Assembly: GCF_022549495.1 (NCBI RefSeq)
Contig: NZ_JAKZGD010000005.1
Location: 1 to 64,000, forward strand
Length of the DNA stretch: 64,000 nucleotides
Reading direction: 5' to 3'
Source: Acinetobacter sp. ANC 4805
Lineage (GTDB): Bacteria > Pseudomonadota > Gammaproteobacteria > Pseudomonadales > Moraxellaceae
The position numbers were made by a program, and so were the translations under genes. This document shows, one piece after another, positions 27,350-37,253 of this stretch. The notes beneath the pieces were generated by a model, which saw nothing but the letters and a program-made list of their open reading frames with translations, had not been told where the DNA came from and did no database searches. Each line of letters starts with the position of its first letter. The first letter of the stretch is position 1.

Positions 27350-27574
27350 ATGTACGAAAGAAGAATTTTTATTTTATTGCTGATTATTTATGCAAATACC
27401 AATTATAGATTTAAATTCGATTTTTTTAATATTTTACATGATGTGAGTCTATTTGGTGTGATTATGGGGCTAATGTTCCTATTCAAAGAAGAAACTCAAG
27501 AACATCGAAAACTGTATATACCTTTTGCGATCTGTGCATTTTTTCTAATCATAACGAATCTGGTTTTAAAATAA
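27350..27574 (+). CDS. Small membrane protein of unknown function
   Basis: A 74-residue protein with a ribosome site (GAGGG) 7 bases before the ATG. Three hydrophobic stretches (IFILLLIIYANTNY, DVSLFGVIMGLMFLF, IPFAICAFFLIITNLVL) suggest an integral membrane protein. It lies 28 bases after the UBA-like gene on the same strand. Confidence 0.55.
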   Translation: MYERRIFILLLIIYANTNYRFKFDFFNILHDVSLFGVIMGLMFLFKEETQEHRKLYIPFAICAFFLIITNLVLK

Positions 27575-27688
27575 TCTTGTTAAGACACCATTTGACGTTT
27601 AAACAACAACAAGCACTTGTCACAACGCTTTCATCCACATAGCATACAAAACATTGACGATAACAATGATTTTGGATGACTTGCTGAA

Positions 27689-29908
27689 ATGACCAGCCTT
27701 GCACATCATGCAACCGAAAACCGCTCCGTAGCTGAATTCACAGAACAAGCTTATTTAAACTATGCCATGTACGTGATTATGGATCGTGCATTGCCGCATA
27801 TCAGCGATGGTTTAAAACCTGTACAACGTCGTATTGTCTATGCAATGAGTGAACTGGGCTTAAAATCGACAGGTAAGCCGAAAAAGTCAGCACGTACCGT
27901 TGGTGATGTACTCGGTAAATATCATCCGCATGGTGATTCGGCGTGTTATGAAGCAATGGTCTTGATGGCACAGCCATTTAGCTACCGTTATCCATTGATT
28001 GAAGGTCAAGGCAACTGGGGTTCACCAGATGACCCTAAGTCATTTGCTGCAATGCGTTATACCGAAGCCAAATTGTCTGCTTATAGTGAATTATTGCTGA
28101 ATGAATTAGGTCAAGGGACAAGTGAATGGCAAGATAACTTTGATGGTTCAATGAAAGAACCAATTACTTTGCCTGCACGTATTCCCAATATCCTACTGAA
28201 CGGTACTACGGGTATTGCGGTGGGAATGGCAACGGATATTCCACCACACAATTTACGTGAAGTGGTCAAAGGTACGATTGCGCTGATTCGTAACCCTGAA
28301 ACCACAGATGAAAAATTAGCAGAATATATTCCAGCACCAGATTTACCGACCAAAGCGGAAATCATTACTTCACCTGAAGACCTACTTAAAATCCAAACCA
28401 CAGGGCGTGGTAGCTATCGTGCGCGCGCAGTGTATACGGTAGAAAAAAATGAAATTGTGATTACTGAACTGCCTTATCAAGTTTCAGGTTCAAAAGTCGT
28501 GACGCAAATTGCGGATCAGATGATTGCCAAGAAATTACCCTTGGTAGCAGATATTCGTGATGAATCAGATCATAAAAATCCAACACGTTTGGTGATTGTG
28601 TTGCGTTCCAACCGTGTAGATGCTGAAACGGTGATGAGCCATTTATTTGCAACCACTGATTTAGAATCAAGCTATCGCGTTAATTTGAATATGATTGGAG
28701 CCGACGGTCGTCCGCAAGTCAAATCGATTCGCCGTATTTTGTTGGAATGGATTGAGATCCGTAAGCAAACCGTAACACGTCGTTTACAATACCATTTAAC
28801 TAAAATCGAAAAGCGTTTGCATATCTTGGCAGGTCTTTTAATTGCCTATTTGGATATTGATACCGTGATTCGGATTATTCGGGAAGAAGATCAGCCAAAA
28901 CCTGTTTTGATGCAGCACTTTGGGATAGATGATATTCAGGCTGAAGCGATTTTGGAGCTCAAGCTTCGTCATTTGGCTAAACTTGAAGAAATGGAAATTC
29001 GCCGTGAACAAGAAGAGTTAGAAGCCAAAGCCGCCATTATTCGTGAGCAATTGGCAAATCCAGAGTCATTGAAGAATTTAATTATTGGTGAGTTAAAAGA
29101 AGACGCGAAAAAGTTTGGTGATGATCGTCGTTCACCAATTGTTGCGCGTGCAGATGCAGTACAAATCAAAGAACAAGATTTAATGCCTGCTGAAACCGTG
29201 ACTGTGGTGTTATCAGAAGCAGGTTGGGTAAGGGCTGCCAAAGGTGGTGATGTTGATGCTGCAAATCTAAATTTCCGTGCGGGTGATCAGTATCTGAGTC
29301 ATGCAGTAGGTAAAACCAATCAACGTGTCTACTTCTTAGATGAAACGGGGCGGAGTTATGCGCTGCCGATTAGTAGTCTCCCTTCTGCACGTGGTTTAGG
29401 CGAGCCTCTGAGTTCCAAGCTCGCACCAGCGAGTGGTGTATCGTTCATTCAAGTCTTTGTTGATGAAGACAGTAATGAGTTACTTGCTGTGAGTTCAAAT
29501 GGATATGGATTTAAAACGCAAGCGGCGCAGTTAGATACCAATGCTAAAGCAGGTAAAGCCTTTTTAACAGTCGCAGATCAGGCAACTGCTTTACCATTAT
29601 TGCCAATTCAGCAAACCACACATGTTGCAATTTTAAGTTCATCAGGGCGGTTATTGATTATTGATTTAGCTGAATTACCGATTCTAAATAAAGGGAAAGG
29701 TAACAAGTTGATACAACTTGATGAAAAAGAGCAAATTTTATCCATGACAACGCTGACTTTAGATGAAATAATCCAAATCGCTGCAGGACAACAACACCTT
29801 AAACTGAAAGGGGATGATCTCCAAAAATATATAGGAAAAAGAGCAACAAAGGGGCAACTTTTACCACGGGGATATCAAAAAGCAAATAGACTCCTCATTC
29901 AGAGATAA
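27689..29908 (+). CDS. parC: DNA topoisomerase IV subunit A
   Basis: A 739-residue protein, the DNA-cleaving subunit that with ParE unlinks daughter chromosomes. The catalytic tyrosine is Y124 in FAAMRYTE. The quinolone-resistance region reads [13 protein letters not shown] with S84 and E88 (E. coli S80 and E84), both in the susceptible state. The coiled-coil and gate region runs to about residue 490, and the C-terminal beta-propeller follows ([46 protein letters not shown]). Length is normal. No parE is adjacent. Confidence 0.95.
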   Translation: MTSLAHHATENRSVAEFTEQAYLNYAMYVIMDRALPHISDGLKPVQRRIVYAMSELGLKSTGKPKKSARTVGDVLGKYHPHGDSACYEAMVLMAQPFSYRYPLIEGQGNWGSPDDPKSFAAMRYTEAKLSAYSELLLNELGQGTSEWQDNFDGSMKEPITLPARIPNILLNGTTGIAVGMATDIPPHNLREVVKGTIALIRNPETTDEKLAEYIPAPDLPTKAEIITSPEDLLKIQTTGRGSYRARAVYTVEKNEIVITELPYQVSGSKVVTQIADQMIAKKLPLVADIRDESDHKNPTRLVIVLRSNRVDAETVMSHLFATTDLESSYRVNLNMIGADGRPQVKSIRRILLEWIEIRKQTVTRRLQYHLTKIEKRLHILAGLLIAYLDIDTVIRIIREEDQPKPVLMQHFGIDDIQAEAILELKLRHLAKLEEMEIRREQEELEAKAAIIREQLANPESLKNLIIGELKEDAKKFGDDRRSPIVARADAVQIKEQDLMPAETVTVVLSEAGWVRAAKGGDVDAANLNFRAGDQYLSHAVGKTNQRVYFLDETGRSYALPISSLPSARGLGEPLSSKLAPASGVSFIQVFVDEDSNELLAVSSNGYGFKTQAAQLDTNAKAGKAFLTVADQATALPLLPIQQTTHVAILSSSGRLLIIDLAELPILNKGKGNKLIQLDEKEQILSMTTLTLDEIIQIAAGQQHLKLKGDDLQKYIGKRATKGQLLPRGYQKANRLLIQR

Positions 29909-30064
29909 GGCTAGTATTCTGTGATAAAAATACGTTATATATGACAAGGTATTCATATTATTTGAATAGATTGACAGGGCAATTCAAAAAGTTAAAAAAA
30001 AGTTTTGTCATGGAAAGTAACGTCGTTACATTTTTAAGGATTACTACTCGGAGATAATGGCATT

Positions 30065-31744
30065 ATGGAAAAGATTTGGTTTGCAGAATACCAAAAGACA
30101 GGAATTCCAGAAACAGTTGCGCTGCCTGCTGAAAACACCTCACTTGTTGATATTTTTGAACGCAATTTCCAAAAATTTGGTTCACGTGATGCCTTTATCT
30201 TCATGGATAAAGTTTTAACGTACAATGAATTAGAAGTTGCTAGCCGTAAGTTTGCAACTTATTTACAAAGCCTTGGCTTGGCTAAAGGAACACGTGTTGC
30301 GGTCATGATGCCGAACGTATTCCAATACCCAGTAGTTGCATTAGGTGTATTTCGTGCTGGTTTAGTGCTCGTGAATGTAAACCCACTTTACACCTCGCGT
30401 GAACTTGAGCATCAGTTAAATGACTCTGGTGCAGAAGCACTTGTAATCATTGAGAACTTTGCTAGCGTTTATCAAAGCATTATTGGTAAAACACCTGTGA
30501 AGCATGTTGTGGTTGCTTCTGTTGGTGATATGTTAGGTACACTCAAAGGCACATTGGTAAACTTTGTTTTACGTAAAGTACGTAAGCAAATTCCAGCTTG
30601 GCGCATTCCAGGTCATGTCAAATTCAATACGGCTTTGGGTAAAGCGAATCCAAGTAACTATAAACGTCCAAGCCTAACTTTAAGCGATACTGCTGTACTG
30701 CAATATACGGGTGGTACGACAGGTGTTTCTAAAGGCGCTGAGTTGACGCACCGTAACTTGGTTTCTAACCTATTACAATGTGATGGTATTTTCTCAAGTA
30801 AGTTTGGTACAGGCGATGGTGCTAAAGATGACCGTATCGTATGTGCGTTACCGCTTTATCACATCTTTGCATTTATGGTGTGTGCGCTTTATGGTATGTA
30901 CAAAGGTCAAGCGAATATCTTGATTCCGAACCCACGTGACTTACCTGCTGTTGTTGGTGAATTACGTAAATACCAACCTTCGTTCTTCCCTGCAGTGAAT
31001 ACTTTGTTTAATGCTTTGGTAAATAATGAAGAATTTAAACAGCTTGATCATAGTAAATTGAAGATGGCAATGGGCGGTGGTATGGCTGTATTACCATCTA
31101 CGGCTGCTGCTTGGCATAAAGTAACAGGTACAATCATCATTGAAGGTTATGGTTTATCTGAAACATCACCAGTTGCGACAGCAAATCCGCCTGCAACAAC
31201 TGAGTTCAGTGGCACGATTGGTATCCCATTACCATTAACTGAAGTTGCTTTACTTGATGATGATGGTAATGAAGTTGCACTTGGTGAACAAGGTGAGATT
31301 TCGATTCGTGGTCCGCAAGTCATGAAAGGCTATTGGAACCGTCCTGATGAAACTGAAAAAGTCATGACTAAAGATGGTTTCTTCCGTACTGGTGATGTCG
31401 GTGTAATGGACACACGTGGTTATTTCAAAATTGTAGACCGTAAGAAAGATATGATCTTGGTATCTGGCTTTAACGTTTACCCAAGTGAAATCGAAGAAGT
31501 GATTGCGAAGCATCCGAAAGTATTGGAAGTTGCTGCGATTGGTGTTCCAGATGAAAAATCAGGCGAAGTACCTAAATTATTCATCGTGAAAAAAGACCCT
31601 TCATTAACAACTGAAGAAATCATTGCTTATGCAAAACAAAACTTAACAGGCTATAAGTGCCCTCGTTATGTTGAGTTTATGGATGATTTACCAAAATCGA
31701 ACGTAGGTAAAATCTTACGTAAAGATTTACGTAAACCAGCTTAA
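30065..31744 (+). CDS. fadD: Long-chain fatty acid-CoA ligase
   Basis: A 559-residue acyl-adenylate-forming enzyme that activates long-chain fatty acids to acyl-CoA for beta-oxidation. The nucleotide-binding loop is QYTGGTTGVSKGAELTHRN, the adenine-binding motif GYGLSETSP, and the hinge region DGFFRTGDVGVMDTRGYFKIVDRKKDMILVSGFNVYPSEIEEV. The catalytic lysine is in PKSNVGKILRKDL. The ribosome site GGAGA stands about 9 bases before the ATG. It is followed by a bidirectional terminator. Confidence 0.92.
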   Translation: MEKIWFAEYQKTGIPETVALPAENTSLVDIFERNFQKFGSRDAFIFMDKVLTYNELEVASRKFATYLQSLGLAKGTRVAVMMPNVFQYPVVALGVFRAGLVLVNVNPLYTSRELEHQLNDSGAEALVIIENFASVYQSIIGKTPVKHVVVASVGDMLGTLKGTLVNFVLRKVRKQIPAWRIPGHVKFNTALGKANPSNYKRPSLTLSDTAVLQYTGGTTGVSKGAELTHRNLVSNLLQCDGIFSSKFGTGDGAKDDRIVCALPLYHIFAFMVCALYGMYKGQANILIPNPRDLPAVVGELRKYQPSFFPAVNTLFNALVNNEEFKQLDHSKLKMAMGGGMAVLPSTAAAWHKVTGTIIIEGYGLSETSPVATANPPATTEFSGTIGIPLPLTEVALLDDDGNEVALGEQGEISIRGPQVMKGYWNRPDETEKVMTKDGFFRTGDVGVMDTRGYFKIVDRKKDMILVSGFNVYPSEIEEVIAKHPKVLEVAAIGVPDEKSGEVPKLFIVKKDPSLTTEEIIAYAKQNLTGYKCPRYVEFMDDLPKSNVGKILRKDLRKPA

Positions 31745-31776
31745 ACGCTAACCTCGCTTTGTAAAAGTGAGGTAAT

Positions 31777-31812
31777 AAAAAACGCCGCAATTCAAATTGC
31801 GGCGTTTTTTAT
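31777..31812. terminator. Bidirectional terminator between fadD and the converging membrane protein gene
   Basis: AAAAAACGCCGCAATT pairs with AATTGCGGCGTTTTTT around a short loop, giving an A-run on one side and a T-run on the other. Confidence 0.85.
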
Positions 31813-32198
31813 TTATTTTTAGACTTCATTAACCAATGATCAATATAAGGTCGACCAATTCCAACAATGCCGACAAATACAAGCATGGTCGCAAGTTGAA
31901 AACGTAACCGAATTGGGTCAATTCCATTAAAGCTGAAGTAATTGTCCGCAAAAACGTAGAGAACAACTATGGTTAGCCAATGCCAAAGCGTGAGCCTTTT
32001 AATTCCAACTGCATAAAATGCAAGTGTGAGAATCGCGAAAGTCCCTAAAGTTGATTGCCAATTGAGGTTTGCACAAATCACACTGAGTAGAAATGCCATA
32101 ATAGGCAACACCACTTTCAGTACACGATCCACCAAAAGTTGATGTTGTCGTTGTTGAGCAAGAACATCAAACATCTTGTTTTGATCTTGAGATTGCAT
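31809..32198 (-). CDS. Membrane protein of unknown function
   Basis: A 129-residue protein with four hydrophobic segments (VLPIMAFLLSVICANL, TFAILTLAFYAVG, LWHWLTIVVLYVFA, FQLATMLVFVGIVGIG) after a soluble N-terminus of about 27 residues. No family is recognised. It converges on fadD. Confidence 0.6.
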   Translation of the reverse strand: MQSQDQNKMFDVLAQQRQHQLLVDRVLKVVLPIMAFLLSVICANLNWQSTLGTFAILTLAFYAVGIKRLTLWHWLTIVVLYVFADNYFSFNGIDPIRLRFQLATMLVFVGIVGIGRPYIDHWLMKSKNK

Positions 32199-32333
32199 AA
32201 CGTGACCTTAAAAGAGAATGAACAAAAACAATATTTACATAAGTAGAATGTGTAAAAGAAACGCTTGTTGAACAAGCACAAATGAAAGTTCAATAAATTT
32301 TAAGTTATGATAGCATGATCACAAGAACTTCAA

Positions 32334-32747
32334 ATGATGGATATTAGCATGCAAGGTATTAGCGGCATTATATTGATTATTATCGTTGCATGTTTATTGC
32401 CCTATGTTTTTACCTTGATTGCAAAAGCAAAAGGTGGTTTCCAAGCAAAGGATAATCAAAATCCACGTGAGTTTTTAGCCAAAACTACGGGCTTAGCTGC
32501 AAGAGCAAATGCAGTACAGCAGAACAGTTTTGAGAGCTTACCTTTATTTATCGCTGCAATTTTGATGGCAGAGTATATGGTTGTGCCTGAAAAATTTATT
32601 TTGAGCTTAGGCTGGGCGTATATCGTATTTCGCGTCATTTATGGAATATGCTATTTGGCAAATCTTGCTACTTTACGTTCAATTATTTGGTTTTTCTCTA
32701 TCTTCTGTCCCATTTTACTTTTTGTGATTACGATAAAAATGACCTAA
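32334..32747 (+). CDS. MAPEG family membrane protein
   Basis: A 137-residue protein with four membrane helices. The signature RANAVQQNSFESLPLFIAAILMAE is that of the MAPEG family (eicosanoid and glutathione metabolism-like membrane proteins); bacterial members are poorly defined. The segment WAYIVFRVIYGICYLANLATLRSIIW is also typical. It is transcribed alone. Confidence 0.8.
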   Translation: MMDISMQGISGIILIIIVACLLPYVFTLIAKAKGGFQAKDNQNPREFLAKTTGLAARANAVQQNSFESLPLFIAAILMAEYMVVPEKFILSLGWAYIVFRVIYGICYLANLATLRSIIWFFSIFCPILLFVITIKMT

Positions 32748-32863
32748 AGAAAGAGTGAATATAAAATTCATCAACGCTCAGCATATCTAGCATCATTTTT
32801 ACAGTATTCACGTTATAATCTAGCCGATTTACATCTGACTTCACAATATAAACGAGTGTTGAT

Positions 32864-33391
32864 ATGAGTTATAGCAATATTCCTGCGGGCAAAGACGCAC
32901 CAAACGACATTTATGTCATCATCGAAATTCCTGCAAATGCAGCGCCAATCAAATACGAAATCGATAAAGATTCAGATGCGTTATTTGTAGACCGTTTCAT
33001 GGGTACAGCAATGTTCTACCCAGCAAACTACGGTTATGTGCCAAATACATTATCTGAAGATGGTGATCCATTAGACGTACTTGTTGTAACTCCACATCCA
33101 GTTGCTGCGGGTTCGGTCATTCGTTGCCGTCCTGTAGGCAAACTAAATATGGAAGATGATGGTGGTATCGATGCGAAATTAATCGCAGTTCCACATGAGA
33201 AATTGTCTCCACTTTACAATGACATTCAAGAATATACTGATCTTCCAAAATTGTTGATCAGCCAAGTTGAACATTTCTTCTTACACTACAAAGATTTAGA
33301 GCCTGGAAAATGGGTGAAATTGAGTGGTTGGGAAGGTGCTGATGTTGCGAAGGCAGAAGTATTAAAAGCAATCGAAGCTGCTAAGAAGTAA
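32864..33391 (+). CDS. ppa: Inorganic pyrophosphatase
   Basis: A 175-residue family I pyrophosphatase that hydrolyses PPi to drive biosynthesis. The metal-binding signature is [14 protein letters not shown]. The other conserved parts, [29 protein letters not shown] and [10 protein letters not shown], are all present. The length matches E. coli Ppa. A terminator at 33438 is shared with the converging porin gene. Confidence 0.95.
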   Translation: MSYSNIPAGKDAPNDIYVIIEIPANAAPIKYEIDKDSDALFVDRFMGTAMFYPANYGYVPNTLSEDGDPLDVLVVTPHPVAAGSVIRCRPVGKLNMEDDGGIDAKLIAVPHEKLSPLYNDIQEYTDLPKLLISQVEHFFLHYKDLEPGKWVKLSGWEGADVAKAEVLKAIEAAKK

Positions 33392-33437
33392 TTTTCTGAG
33401 TAGATTAAGCTAGATTTTATGATTTAAAGCCTAGTTG

Positions 33438-33476
33438 ATAAAAAAACCTCCATTCAATTGAATGGAGGTTTTTTTA
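33438..33476. terminator. Bidirectional terminator between ppa and the OprD-type porin gene
   Basis: AAAAAACCTCCATTCAA and TTGAATGGAGGTTTTTTT form a near-perfect palindromic stem with A- and T-runs on the two sides. Confidence 0.85.
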
Positions 33477-33497
33477 TGACTTAAATAAAGCTGTGAA

Positions 33498-34826
33498 TTA
33501 GAAGAATTTCACAGGGATATCAAGCCAAATACGCCATTCGTTGGTATCGCCGATATAACCATCTTGATACGCATCGCTAGCACGATAATATGAGTGACGT
33601 ACACGTAAGCTTGCGTCTTTGGCAAAACCTGACTGCATTGTGTATTTCACTTGGTTGAAGAATTCACGTTCAGTTGCATTATCTGCTGTACGAACACGAG
33701 CAATTACGTTTTTATTGGCATCTTGAACTGCTGTATTGGTATTAATATCCCAACCATAGACAAAGGCAGTCGTCCAACTTAACCCTGGTACGCCGAAGCT
33801 ACCAAAATCAAGATTGTATTGAAGCTGAGCTGATTTTTCACCATTACCAATGAAGTCTGAAAGGTATGAGTTTGGCAAATAAATACTTTGATGCCCATCA
33901 CCAACACCTTGACCTAAACCATAGTCATAGCCTGCATTACCACTGTTTTGTTGGTAAGCAAACATTACGGTGTGTGGACCAGTATTATAGGTGGTCGATA
34001 CTGCCCAAATTGAGTTCTGGTATTCATCGTTTGCTGAACCGATATAAGAATACAAGCTATTGTTTGCTTGACGATCCCAATCTGTGTGGTATCCGCTGAA
34101 GTCATATGTCAATGAACTATTATTTGCTAAAGCTTGTTTATAGTTCACATTGGCATAATGACGCTCTAAACGATCTTTAATATCCGTACCGTAATAAGCT
34201 GTATTGAGTTGGTCATTAACTTTGTATTTGGCACCCCAAACAACAGCACGATCTAACTGATTACCATCAGATTTGATTTGGTCAGAATATTGATTCTTGG
34301 TAAATTTACCAACAGTCACTTCTAAACTTTCAATTTCGCGGCTGTTTGCTAAAACACCTTCAAAGTATTCTGGTACTAAACGTACAGTGTTGCTTGCAAG
34401 CACTGGCAAATCGAGAATTTGTGTACCATAAGTCACAGTTGTATTTGAAATACGCGCTTTAACGAAACCACCACCACGTGCCCAGTGATCATAAGCTGAG
34501 CCGTCTGGATGTTTTGGAATCATGCCGTTACCAGCATTATTGTTTGAGCCTAATTTAAACGAGGCATCACCAATAATACCCGCTCCAAAACCAACCACAC
34601 CTTGAGTAAAACCTGAATCAAGTTTGACCATAGCAGTTTGTGCATAAGAGCTTGTGTCATCTACACCATTTTTCTTGTCACGAGTTAGATAACCAGTGCG
34701 GAATAAAACATCCCCATTGGCATCTTCAACAAATCCTTTTGCTTCGCTTTGTTCGCTAGCATATGTTGAGGAGATTAGAGCGGCATTAATCAAAACCGCT
34801 AATATAAGTTTTTGTGCCTTTGGCAT
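33498..34826 (-). CDS. OprD family outer-membrane porin
   Basis: From the ATG at 34826 the protein has 442 residues. It begins with a signal peptide (MPKAQKLILAVLINAALISSTYA), and GAGG stands 8 bases upstream. The family pattern includes FVEDANGDVLFRTGYLTRDKK, GVVGFGAGIIGDASFKLG, YFEGVLANSREIESLEVTVGKFTKNQY and YDFSGYHTDWDRQANNSLY. The chain ends DIPVKFF with the terminal phenylalanine needed for barrel assembly. OprD proteins are specific channels for basic amino acids, aromatic acids or similar; substrate not predictable here. The frame extends 17 codons further upstream, without a signal. Confidence 0.85.
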   Translation of the reverse strand: MPKAQKLILAVLINAALISSTYASEQSEAKGFVEDANGDVLFRTGYLTRDKKNGVDDTSSYAQTAMVKLDSGFTQGVVGFGAGIIGDASFKLGSNNNAGNGMIPKHPDGSAYDHWARGGGFVKARISNTTVTYGTQILDLPVLASNTVRLVPEYFEGVLANSREIESLEVTVGKFTKNQYSDQIKSDGNQLDRAVVWGAKYKVNDQLNTAYYGTDIKDRLERHYANVNYKQALANNSSLTYDFSGYHTDWDRQANNSLYSYIGSANDEYQNSIWAVSTTYNTGPHTVMFAYQQNSGNAGYDYGLGQGVGDGHQSIYLPNSYLSDFIGNGEKSAQLQYNLDFGSFGVPGLSWTTAFVYGWDINTNTAVQDANKNVIARVRTADNATEREFFNQVKYTMQSGFAKDASLRVRHSYYRASDAYQDGYIGDTNEWRIWLDIPVKFF

Positions 34827-35316
34827 ATGTAGCCTCATAAAATAACAAATTTTGGGAGAATCCGAAATTTTGACCAATTGTATAAGTTATATGTAAAAAA
34901 GATAGATTTTTATTAAAATATTTTAATTAAATTTACACAAAATAAGGCTAAAATTTAAAGTTTTATTACTGTATAAAAAATGAATTAATTAAAATTAAAT
35001 ACATGATATTTAATAAATAATTAATATCTTATTATTGTAATTAATATTGGTTATTTTTTAATTATTTTTATATAAAATATGTGACGATATTGAATAATTC
35101 CTTTTTTAATTTAAATAGTTATTTACTAACTGGTTAAAAAGTGATTAATTTGAGTTTGCAAAAACTAACATCCCGATAAATGGTCGTTATTTTTGTGTGG
35201 AAAACATTCAAATCAGTACCTAAATTGGGTTATGCACTTTTGTTGGGCGTAACTTCTTCGTTCTTTTGATTGTAACTTAAAATAATCTCTGTCGTATGAT
35301 TGTTGATCATTCTTAT

Positions 35317-35333
35317 TGCATTCTTATTGTGCA
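35317..35333 (+). promoter_or_regulatory. NtrC-like enhancer site
   Basis: TGCATTCTTATTGTGCA is a 17-bp imperfect inverted repeat with the TGCA ends and spacing of the NtrC consensus TGCACC-N5-GGTGCA. It lies about 180 bases upstream of the predicted sigma-54 start, a usual enhancer distance. A weaker half site, TGCACTTTT, starts near 35233. Confidence 0.4.
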
Positions 35334-35477
35334 AAAAAATAATTTATCTAGCTTTATGCTTAAAAATGGATCATAAATAGAGATGAAGATGCAATAAAAA
35401 GCATTTTGTAATTATTTTTATTATAACTATGACGATTTTATGACATGAACACTAGGTTTTATGGTGCTTTGGTTAAG

Positions 35478-35495
35478 TTGGCATAGCATTTGCTT
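35478..35495 (+). promoter_or_regulatory. Sigma-54 (RpoN) promoter of the TorF-type porin gene
   Basis: TTGGCATAGCATTTGCTT has GG at 35480-35481 and GC at 35492-35493, the exact -24/-12 spacing, and fits TGGCAY-N5-TTGCW at every conserved position. The start would fall near 35505, about 53 bases before the ATG. Confidence 0.7.
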
Positions 35496-35557
35496 GTTAC
35501 ATTGTGATGCAACTTAAAACATAAATCAGTCGAATATCCATCATGGGGGAGATCAAT

Positions 35558-36370
35558 ATGATGAAATTTGCATGTAAGGCGATCGCGTTAAGTATTTTTG
35601 CTGTGACTTCGACTTTTGCTATGGCAGAAGATAAACCTTCATTCTATGGTGTTACTGCGTCAGGTAACGTGTCAGCAGTAACGGATTATCGTTTTCGTGG
35701 TGTGACCCAGTCTTCAAATAACCCTGCGATTCAAGGTGGTTTTACTTTCTCGCATACTTCAGGTGCATATTTAGCACTTTGGGGGTCAAGTGTTGACTTT
35801 GGTATTCCAGGAGTTTCAACTGAAACAGATGCGACACTCGGATTTACAAATAGCTTTTCTTTAACCGATAAAGTTAAACCGACTTATGATGTTGGTGTAA
35901 TTCATTACGGCTATATTGGTTCAAAATCTAATTATACAAATGCTTATAATGGTAAGAAAGGTTTAGCGTTTACAGAAGTATTCGGTAAACTTACTTTCCC
36001 TGAAACATTATTAGCAGGCGATGCTCTAAGCGTAGGTGTAAATTATTCACCTGATTACTGGGGTAGAACGGATGATTTTTGGTATTTCAATTTAGGTTAT
36101 TCTGCGCCTATTGCTAGTACTGGTTTAACAGGTTTAGCATCTGTAGGATACAACAAGCTTAAAAACAAAGATGCTTTAGGTGTTGTTGCTGGTGGTCCAG
36201 GTAAAGATGATGATTATGTCGATTATAAAGTTGGCGTGAACTATAACTTACTGGGTATTCTTGCTGAAGTTGATGTCGTTGGTACAAATGTAAGTACTTC
36301 AGGTATGAGTGATAATGCAAAGAAACCATATGACACTGGTGTGTTATTTAGTTTAACGAAAACATTCTAA
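35558..36370 (+). CDS. TorF family putative porin (TIGR02001)
   Basis: An outer-membrane barrel protein of 270 residues from ATG 35558. The GGGGGAGA ribosome site (35545-35552) decides this start over the in-frame ATG at 35543. The signal peptide is MMKFACKAIALSIFAVTSTFAMA. The mature part opens with the family mark SGNVSAVTDYRFRGVTQSSNNPAIQGGFTF, and the chain ends SLTKTF with a terminal phenylalanine. In many proteobacteria this gene type sits next to glnK-amtB (recalled). Here it is 3 kb from glnK-amtB but carries a sigma-54 promoter, so a role in nitrogen-compound uptake is likely (inference). Confidence 0.8.
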   Translation: MMKFACKAIALSIFAVTSTFAMAEDKPSFYGVTASGNVSAVTDYRFRGVTQSSNNPAIQGGFTFSHTSGAYLALWGSSVDFGIPGVSTETDATLGFTNSFSLTDKVKPTYDVGVIHYGYIGSKSNYTNAYNGKKGLAFTEVFGKLTFPETLLAGDALSVGVNYSPDYWGRTDDFWYFNLGYSAPIASTGLTGLASVGYNKLKNKDALGVVAGGPGKDDDYVDYKVGVNYNLLGILAEVDVVGTNVSTSGMSDNAKKPYDTGVLFSLTKTF

Positions 36371-36392
36371 TCCCCAAACGGAATAGATAAGT

Positions 36393-36422
36393 AAAAGCCA
36401 GCAGACATGCTGGCTTTTTTAT
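36393..36422 (+). terminator. Rho-independent terminator after the TorF-type porin gene
   Basis: AAAAGCCAGCA / TGCTGGCTTTT with a 4-base loop and a T-run begins 23 bases after the stop. Confidence 0.88.
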
Positions 36423-36516
36423 TTGTCAGTAAAAAGAAAGTAATAGCTACTCATTTTTTACCAAAACGAATTTTTGCACCAATATTTCTATCTGTATGTA
36501 CGGTTGCTGCACTATT

Positions 36517-37224
36517 TTAATAGACTGAGTTTTTGGTGAAAGTAAATTTCTCTCCGAAATCGTTGTCAACATGAGTCAAGCTATATTCTTTTCCGTTTTC
36601 TATTTTTCGATAACCTCTTAGAAAAACATCTGTTCCTACACCCCAGCATCGTTTATCAGTACTGACCATGATTGCACCATTTGGATACATCTGTTGCACA
36701 GGACCATCAAACATAAATCCATACGGAATATAAAGTGCTTTATGTACTTCCTCCTTACGGACTTCCATAAAGAACGGATTGTTTTGATCAATCAGCTTCG
36801 AATCTCGTAATACGCTTGATGCACGTTTATTATAAAAATCAATGATATTAAGTTCATTCTTGGCGTAAACCAAGAGTGCTTTGATACTTTGCAAGTTTAA
36901 GGTTTTATTCTGCCCCAATAAGGCATTATATTTTTCAAGCAGTAACGAAGCCTGAGATGGTGTAATGTTATTAATGATAATACAGTCTTCGCCATTTCCA
37001 AGTGCAGCTTGCCATGCTGAGTCAACACCATTATAAAAGACAATGCCTCTACCTTGTTTAATTTGTTGACCTGCATGTCGACTTTGTTGTGGAAAGATAA
37101 GTGCTTCGCCGCCATGTAGGAGTGCAGGAACAAAAATAATAAAACGTTGAGTCCGATTGACAACTTTAAGCCCATGTTGAAAGTCACTTGGCTTTAGCTT
37201 TAATAAGGGTAATGTCTGATTCAT
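36517..37224 (-). CDS. Protein of unknown function
   Basis: A 235-residue cytoplasmic protein that I do not recognise. Notable stretches are QRFIIFVPALLHGGEALIFPQQSRHAGQQIKQGRGIVFYNGVDSAWQAALGNGEDCIIINNITPSQASLLLEKYN and YPNGAIMVSTDKRCWGVGTDVFLRGYRKIENGKEYSL. The frame stays open past the TAA stop for another 19 codons to TGA (36460-36458), ending IGAKIRFGKK, so the stop at 36517 could be a recent nonsense change. It is transcribed with comM upstream, 29 bases apart. Confidence 0.5.
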   Translation of the reverse strand: MNQTLPLLKLKPSDFQHGLKVVNRTQRFIIFVPALLHGGEALIFPQQSRHAGQQIKQGRGIVFYNGVDSAWQAALGNGEDCIIINNITPSQASLLLEKYNALLGQNKTLNLQSIKALLVYAKNELNIIDFYNKRASSVLRDSKLIDQNNPFFMEVRKEEVHKALYIPYGFMFDGPVQQMYPNGAIMVSTDKRCWGVGTDVFLRGYRKIENGKEYSLTHVDNDFGEKFTFTKNSVY

Positions 37225-37253
37225 CTTATTTTTTCTATTTTTAGTCCGTTAAT

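Larger units (their letters stand above)
34827..35557. other. Long AT-rich divergent intergenic region
   Basis: About 730 bases separate the two porin genes, and 34850-35110 is extremely AT-rich. On the right side it holds a sigma-54 promoter (35478-35495) and an NtrC-like site (35317-35333) for the TorF-type porin. No gene frame of useful length is visible in it. The promoter of the OprD gene is probably in 34860-34920 but is not clear. Confidence 0.5.
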
